Shown in pieces: positions 16,050 to 21,673 of a DNA stretch of 21,673 bases. The position numbers were made by a program, and so were the translations under genes. This stretch comes from Chara braunii. Taxonomy: Eukaryota; Streptophyta; Charophyceae; Charales; Characeae. The notes below the pieces were generated by a model. That model was not told the DNA's origin. It made no database searches and saw only the letters and a program-made list of their open reading frames with translations. Positions within the stretch are counted from its first letter, which is position 1, and each line of letters begins with the position of its first letter. The stretch lies in assembly GCA_003427395.1 (NCBI GenBank), contig BFEA01000160.1:1716824-1738496 (forward strand), read 5' to 3'.

Positions 16050-16593
16050 TACTTACCTGGCTATGGTGGCAGCCATCTTTATCACCTTGGCGGGCGCTGC
16101 AGCAGGGAGTCCCAATCGGGGAGAGCCACACCAAGAAGCTTCAGGGCAGAGTTGGGCATGGTGGCCTGAGTGAAGCAGCCATAGCTGCTTTGGGTTATCC
16201 TTTAGGCATCTGGGCAAGGCCTAGTAGTCTGCCATAGCCTCGGCCTATGATGAGGAAGGGAGGAGGAGGCGGCCATGGCTATGGTGGACCTCAAGTGATG
16301 CCGGCAGTAGAAGAGGAAATCGGACATTGATTCTGGATCAGCCATTCAACATTGTATTATTATTTCTTGTATGAATAAGAGAAGGGGGAGATAAGGAAGA
16401 GGAGATTGTTCGGCGAAGAAGAAGAGCCTTGTCATTTGTCTATGCTGGTGTACATCATCTTCTTCTTCTTTCTTACTTCTTCTTCTTCTTCTAATCCTCT
16501 TTCTCCTCTCAAGTTCATTCATTTCTTTCTGCAATTGGGCGGCATTGTACTATCGGATGGATGTGTATCTCGAAATTGGTCAGGATCATAACA
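16050..16593 (+). mobile_element. Probable 5' LTR of an LTR retrotransposon (3' end defined, 5' end approximate)
   Basis: The right end is set by the terminal CA at 16592-16593, one base before the primer-binding site. The left end is inferred only from a sharp change from AT-rich to GC-rich sequence near 16050; a TG lies at 16058. The interior has a pyrimidine tract of CTT units (about 16455-16510) of the kind common in U5 or R regions. The matching 3' LTR is not inside the window, so the boundary cannot be checked by comparing LTRs. Confidence 0.5.
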
Positions 16594-16594
16594 T

Positions 16595-16606
16595 TGGTAT
16601 CAGAGC
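16595..16606 (+). other. Primer-binding site for initiator Met-tRNA
   Basis: TGGTATCAGAGC is complementary to the 3' end of plant initiator methionine tRNA. It is the classic primer-binding site of plant Copia and many Gypsy elements. It lies one base after the LTR-terminal CA and upstream of the gag remnant on the same strand. Confidence 0.85.
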
Positions 16607-17930
16607 AGATTCTACTTGCTGGTGAGAGTTGACTTTGCTTCCCTAACCCTAACCTAAGTGGTTGAGGGCAACACTTAGGGTTAGGGTTGGTTGGTTAAGG
16701 GAACTGGGGCAGCGTGGCTAAGGGAAGCTGCCCCCACCTGGTTAGGTCATGCGGGGTCGACATTGAACCTAACTTGGTTGCTTGAGAGTGAGATTAGGGT
16801 GGCGAGACATTTCGAAGAGACTTCATGCGACAATTTGAGAGAGGCGACAGTGAGAGGCACTCGCACCTGAAATCGGATTCAAGGGAGACACTTAGCAACT
16901 TAAGGGTTGCCCTCAAGTAGGCGAGCTTGAGGGTCAGCGACCACTCAGCATCTACGGACTGCAAGTTGCTACTTTGTTCTTCAGCATCGACGGGAGATCC
17001 AACGTTGCACTTGGGTGTTGGAGTCAGACCCTCCTAGGAGATAGGACACTAGTGTAGGGGTAGCGTTAGAGGGGTCAGGAGGATCACATGAGAGGGGGGT
17101 GAGTTCTATTCATCTCGAAGCTCAAGGCCACTCAGGTAAGTGTCGTGCACCTACGGGATGCCCATGTGTGTGTGCGTGGTATGGTTTGTCCTGTGGGGGT
17201 TACTCTTTGTTTCTTTTCCTACTCCTATGTGGTCTTGATTGTGTGATTGAATATGTGTGATCTACCTACTCACCGGATGGATGGAAAATGAAGTATCTTG
17301 ATCCGAATGCCGAGTCTTTCTACAGTGCTTTGTCTTTTCATCTCTGAACGGTTGTAGTCTGTAGCCTGTAGGTTCTGCCGGAAGTTGAAATTTCGTTTTT
17401 TAGTGCGGTAGAAACTGAACTGAGTCCATGTGGGACTCCTCTTGGTTGGGACTTGGTTGCGGCCTACGTGGAACCTTTGGGACCAGTGGGACCGGGCCCA
17501 AACAAGAAGAGCCCTTTGGACCCAAATCAGTTTGGCATTAGCCATTGTCTTCCTGACTGAGATCCGGAGTTTTATTCTTGTTGGTGAGGACACCCACTGT
17601 CGAGGGGATCTCGACTGAGACCTTTCACATGCTTTTGGTTGCACCGCCCGTGGCTTGACTCGCACCCTGTACACCACTCAATTCTCCATTGTTGCATTTA
17701 GTCACTCGTTGTTTGATTTGTTGCGCGGTTACGGAGCTGGTCAGACTGGACTTGAGAGGGCCTCGTATGCAGTCTGATCAGACTGGGTCGCTGGATCAGA
17801 CCTCTCTTGTGAATTTGTTTGCTGTTCTTTGGTTTGCTGCTCTCTAAGTCCAAATGAAACGCCGCTCCGGCTAGGAGTTCTACCTTCTTTTCTCTGAGCT
17901 TTTCAGTCGGTTTCTCTGAGTTCATTTCCG
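16607..17930 (+). other. Retrotransposon untranslated leader with hairpin and splice-donor-like site
   Basis: About 1.3 kb lie between the PBS and the gag start without a supported ORF. A stem formed by CCCTAACCCTAACCTAAGTG (16641-16660) and CACTTAGGGTTAGGG (16672-16686) sits 35 bp after the PBS and could act in RNA dimerisation or packaging (inference). A perfect splice-donor consensus CAG|GTAAGT lies at 17133-17141. Confidence 0.5.
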
Positions 17931-19249
17931 ATGCCCGTGGAGACTCGCAACCAGAAAGAAAAGAGAGAGAGAGGAGGAAGAGAGAACAGGAAGAGAGGGA
18001 AAGTGATCGTCTAGGGTGGGCAAGGACTGGGAAACGGAGTGTTCGTCCAAGTGAAAAGGGGAATGTACCTCTTGAGAGTCTAATTGATTCTTTTGCTGAT
18101 TGGTGTCTCGCCAATCCACCTGCTGATGACAACAGTCCGAAAATGGCCCAACCACGGCTAACCTGGGTCCAGTGGAAGACCCTGTTAGATGCAGCCAGCG
18201 ATGCGGAGAAACCGTATCTGCAAGCACTCCTAGATAGTGTCATTAAAAGGGAACAGGAGACAAAGAAGGAGCGGAAGGAATTATTGTTGAAAAGTCAAGA
18301 GGCCATCTTGGAAACTGTCCCCTCGATGACCAAAGAGCAGTGTGGGGAACAACTGTAGTCCATACTTACCGCTATCGTCCAAGTTTGAAGCCTTGAAGAT
18401 CATACCACTCAAATCGCCGAAGTTTTTGCAAAAACTCCAGGAGGATCTAACTGAGATGACCGATAAGTATCGTGACTTAACGATAGAGATTGCTGTGTTG
18501 CGAGAAGCCCAAGCGGCCAATCCTCTTCCTCTACCCCCTGGTTCCGGAGCTTCAATTGAGACTAACTCTGCCCCTCTTACCGTATCTTCTTCTACTTCTT
18601 CCTTGAGTGTGATGGCAAACCCCTCGGGACTTGTAACAGGTGTAGATTTCGCTGTTGCCGTAACAAGCAACGAGGCAGGAAATTCTGCAAGTACTGCAGC
18701 CCCAAGATCTATATCAGCAGGTGCACGCTGGTCCCTATGTGGATCGAAAGGCGATGCAAATACCGTCTAAGTATAGCGACAAAGAAGACGTTAGAACATG
18801 GATCAGCTCCATGAGGGCATACTTTGAGGTTCTGGGGACTCAACCTGAGACCCGGTCCGTGATCATGGGAATGAATGTTGAGCCTGTTGTACGGGGCTTC
18901 CTAGAGGTCCAAGCTACGCGAGCTGGGATTCCTAAGATATAATTGACAAGGTGGCTTAAGGCCACCCCGGTTCCCTCCCTCAACGAACTCCTCATTTCCC
19001 AATATATGGATCTACACACTGCAGCAGGGGCAAGAAGCCAGCTTGATACAATTAAACGCAGCAAGTGGACGGGCTCCATGAAAAGCCTGCAGACCTACCT
19101 CAGTAAGATGTTTGCTATACCCGGGTTAGAACTGACTGACCAATCTTGCTTGGATGTGGTCAAAGGCGCAGTGTCGGGCGGCCAAAGTCAGTCGGTCACC
19201 CGAAATGAGACAGTTTGAAGAGTCAAATGATCAGACAGTAAAAATTTGA
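17931..19249 (+). pseudogene. gag: Retrotransposon gag, degraded (frameshifts and stops)
   Basis: Gag forms the particle that packages element RNA. The best start is the ATG at 17931 (MPVETRNQKEKRER). The frame is lost in the following GA-rich run and continues in another frame with RLGWARTGKRSVRPSEKG, PLESLIDSFADWCLANPPAD and LTWVQWKTLLDAASDAEK. A TAG occurs near 18356, followed by frame changes through a coiled-coil-like stretch (LQEDLTEMTDKYRDLTIEIA). The core gag helices are recognisable at about 18775-18850 (KEDVRTWISSMRAYFEVLG). An in-frame TAA (18940-18942) is followed by the same frame with MDLHTAAGARSQLDTIKRSK and KWTGSMKSLQTYLSKMFA. A last frame change leads to RQFEESNDQTVKI and TGA at 19247-19249. 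No zinc knuckle, protease, reverse transcriptase or integrase follows. The several lesions show a dead copy. The Ty3/Gypsy type is my best guess from the gag pattern. Confidence 0.7.
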
Positions 19250-19334
19250 GGGTTAGTGTTAAGGACGAGCGGTAAAAAAACAGGGCACCTAGGTCGACCC
19301 TGTTTTTCGACCCGTCTCTCGCTGACACTAACCC
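19250..19334. repeat. 85-bp foldback (imperfect palindrome) directly after gag
   Basis: The outer arms GGGTTAGTGT and ACACTAACCC pair perfectly. An inner stem of AAAAACAGGG and CCCTGTTTTT closes a loop of about 12 nt (CACCTAGGTCGA). The intervening arm sequence pairs partially (GGACGAGCGG against the reverse complement of CCGTCTCTCGC). It begins at the base after the gag stop codon. It could be a foldback mini-element. Alternatively the TGTTAAGGACGAG at 19257 could be the left end of another LTR. Confidence 0.65.
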
Positions 19335-20565
19335 TACTTTTATGCAGGTGAATAAACTAATTTATCCCACCCTTGACACCCCTACCATCAACTTATTTTC
19401 CTCTTATTTTTATTTCCTCTATACCCGGTCGCCAACGTGTGTGCAGGTCTCCGCACGGTCGGTTTTACGCGGTCGAATTGGGACGATTTTTTTATTATTA
19501 TTCATTTGTATAAATAAATTTAAGAACGCGGTCGAAATAATTAATGATGACAAGGAGTTTAAAACCTTCGATCTTGAATGGTACTTTATTTTTATTTTAT
19601 TTTCCCTTGATTATGTACCCCCCCGACGTTTGTCCCAATCTAGGTTATTTTGTTACCCCGCTTATGACCCCTGTTGCCCTGAATGCGAGTGACTGCTATT
19701 ATTATTCTTATATAATTAAGAGTGCGGAGAGCGGGGTGCGGCGATTGACTATTTTGCGATGTATGAACTTGCTCATACGGGTCTTTTCTAAGTGAGGGTT
19801 TTTCTAGTCGTCATCGGACCTCACTTGACCGTCGCGGTATGGGCTCCGGTCCGGGACCACGACGGTCACCAGTCCGGCGCAGGTACGGTTCACGGATACG
19901 GCTCGTCAGTGTGGTTTCTTGGTACGGTTCATTGGCACGGTGCATTAGTACTTAGTTTGGATCACGGTGGGCCCGGGTAGGGTTCATTTGGATGACCCGT
20001 TGCAACAGGTCCTACCCACTCTTGTCGAGCCTCGGTTGGAGATGCATACCTGGATCACATTACTACGGACTGTGTGGATGGAACAGCCAGTGGGCCAATG
20101 ACATCTGCGGTATCGAGACTGCAGTGGACTGTGCTGCCGCCACCGGCCCTGTATTGACACTGGGACTGCAGTGGGCGGGGACTGCCGGTATGGCGGTTGT
20201 GCCAGACCTGGATCTGCACCACAAAAATTGTTGTTGGACCTTATTTTGGACCTACTTGTACCAGATCAGAGGTCTGTACACCGGGCCTGGATCTGCAGTC
20301 TCGGCCAACAGCTGGTACCGGGGCAGCCGTTGGTGCTGCACAAACGGTCGGTACCCCTTCCTTTTCGGGCATGGCCCTGCCCATGCGGGTGCCAGCTCGG
20401 CTGGCAGCTATACAAACAAGGGTTTTGACTTTGGGAAGGGACCGCGTGCATGGCGTACGCCGCCCACGGGGAAGGGAAGAGAACGAAGCATGGGGGATGC
20501 GAGAGGGGGAGATGCGCATAGGGAGATGACGACGCGCAAGGTGTGTGCTGCCCACCAGGGTGGCG
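19335..20565. other. Unassigned; AT-rich then GC-rich segment
   Basis: 19335-19800 is AT-rich with polypyrimidine runs; 19800-20500 is GC-rich with repeated GGTACGGTTCA-like motifs. Long open frames exist, but none has a recognisable domain and their composition looks like chance. No pol domain of the upstream retrotransposon is found. Confidence 0.4.
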
Positions 20566-20725
20566 CCAAGAGAGACTGCGAGAGAGGACTGTGGGCAGAG
20601 AGAGACAGCGAGAGAAAGGGACTGCCGGCAGAAAGAGACTGCGAGAGAGAGAGAGACTGCACAATGAGAGAGAGAGAGAGTGCGCGGTGAGAGAGAGAGA
20701 GACCGTGCAGCGAGTAAGAGAGAGG
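20566..20725. repeat. Interrupted GA microsatellite
   Basis: GAGAGA tracts are separated by short GC-rich spacers (GACTGCGAGAGA and GACTGCCGGCAGAAAGAGA variants), giving an irregular array of about 20-30 bp units. Confidence 0.8.
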
Positions 20726-21061
20726 AGGATTGGACATTGGGCGACGACGGACATCCAACCCTGACTGTTGCTGATTGTAGATTGGGCCAGGGTGGGTGAG
20801 CAAGTACGAGGCAGGCTATGGGGAAAGAAGAGGGAGAAGAACAAAAAATGGATGTGCATTTTTTCAAGATCTCATTGAGGAATCATTTTTCTTAGTTGAG
20901 CTACTCTGCTGCTATGATCCTCTCAAAATTGGAGCCCCCAGTGTGCTGCTGAAGCACAATGACATTGCAATGTACCTGTTCATATTCATACTAAAGAATC
21001 CATAGCGCCTGTTGATTTGGTGATTGATCCAGCGAGGCAGCGAAGCACTCAGTCCGTGTGT
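20726..21061. other. Unassigned sequence
   Basis: Nothing is recognised. A short plus-strand open frame ending at 21005 has no identifiable features. Confidence 0.4.
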
Positions 21062-21071
21062 TAGCACACGG

Positions 21072-21131
21072 GAAAGAGAGAGAGAGGAGAGAGAGAAAGA
21101 GGATCTATTATTTATTTATTTATTTATTTGG
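21072..21131. repeat. GA tract and TTTA microsatellite
   Basis: A short GAGA tract (about 21075-21100) is followed by about six TTTA units (21107-21130). Confidence 0.8.
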
Positions 21132-21274
21132 ATGCACCCACCTCCAATCACGCATGAACAGCATTGCACATGCTGCAGTGCATGAACCGGGACGACTTCC
21201 TAGTTAGTGGCACGTTCACGAAAGGATGTATGGTCAGAGCCAATCAAGGTTTAATTACATACATCAATCATGGA

Positions 21275-21339
21275 AGGGAGAGTGCTCAGACTGAGGGAAA
21301 GTGAGAGAGAGAGAGAGTGAGAGAGAGTGCACAGACTGA

Positions 21340-21422
<83 letters not shown>

Positions 21423-21440
21423 CACAGACTGAGGGAAAGT
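21275..21440. repeat. Long GA microsatellite with a repeated 20-bp spacer
   Basis: A nearly perfect (GA)n tract at 21346-21420 is flanked by three copies of GTGCWCAGACTGAGGGAAAG, at about 21282, 21327 and 21421. The unit is therefore spacer plus GA tract, and the tract length varies between units. Confidence 0.85.
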
Positions 21441-21673
21441 GAGAAAGAAAAGCAATCTACAATGCGAGTTCAACCTCTCAGGTGATGAGTGGGAAGCTGG
21501 TTGGACTTCCCTTCGCCCGGTGAATGGACATGCTGATGTATTATTGGTCGTCTTCTTTATGGCAAGCAGACTGGAATGAAGATCAGATTTCGCCTAGTTC
21601 AGGGAATTGACAACGCGAGCCCTTTCACCGTTGGGATCTTGACTTCATTGAGGTTTGGACATTTTCTCCAGTG
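21441..21673. other. Unassigned sequence at window end
   Basis: No gene or repeat is recognised. An open feature running off the right edge cannot be excluded. Confidence 0.3.

Noticed and set aside
5215-16050. Terminal inverted repeats of a DNA transposon around the two divergent genes
   Set aside because: I compared the edges by eye. I found only weak direct similarity (TGTTCACTTTT near 5229 and 15999), not an inverted pair.
19342-19692. 116-residue hydrophobic open frame
   Set aside because: AT-rich low-complexity sequence without motifs, and no start context or neighbours supporting a gene.
19992-20690. 232-residue plus-strand open frame
   Set aside because: Odd Cys/Trp/Gly composition, no recognisable domain, and the C-terminal third is a translated GA microsatellite. 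Other frames are open over the same stretch.

Overview
The window looks like repeat-rich nuclear DNA of a eukaryote, most likely of the green plant lineage. The evidence is an LTR retrotransposon with a plant-type initiator-Met-tRNA primer-binding site, a Ulp1-type protease gene of the kind carried by plant DNA transposons, and a retroposed U6 snRNA copy. By general impression the gag and protease proteins resemble the repeat families of charophyte algae such as Chara. I could not test this, and the species is not proven. No ordinary housekeeping gene is visible.

Layout. 1-5.2 kb is mostly non-coding repeat debris. It holds the 3' end of a LINE ORF2 on the minus strand (250-740), two copies of a dispersed repeat next to A/T-rich tails, a CTGC/CTGT microsatellite, a 30-bp tandem repeat, and a U6 snRNA retropseudogene with a poly(A) tail. 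5.3-9.9 kb holds one large minus-strand gene for a long low-complexity protein ending in a C48 (Ulp1/SENP-like) cysteine protease domain. It is interrupted by five apparent one-base deletions and by a sequencing artefact: a mate-pair junction adapter between two identical 197-bp copies at 7850-8281. 10.05-14.2 kb is a succession of three different tandem arrays. The first has four copies of a 67-bp near-perfect palindrome and starts about 150 bp upstream of the protease gene's ATG. The second has a 74-bp period and the third a degenerate unit of about 190 bp. A short dyad related to TCGTGTT/AACACGA recurs in the first and third and at the start of the second. At 14.80-15.36 kb an intact plus-strand ORF encodes a 186-residue protein with a basic, NLS-like cluster, divergent from the protease gene.

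16.05-19.25 kb is the 5' part of a decayed LTR retrotransposon: probable 5' LTR end, PBS, long leader and a frameshifted gag, but no pol. It stops at an 85-bp foldback. 19.3-21.7 kb is unassigned sequence with GA-rich microsatellites.

The most interesting part is the CpG-rich block at about 5.3-16.0 kb: two divergent genes around a nested, dyad-rich repeat region. It may be one mobile or formerly mobile element in which the arrays act as regulatory, replication or transposition sequences. That is inference: I found no transposase, no terminal inverted repeats and no target-site duplication for it.
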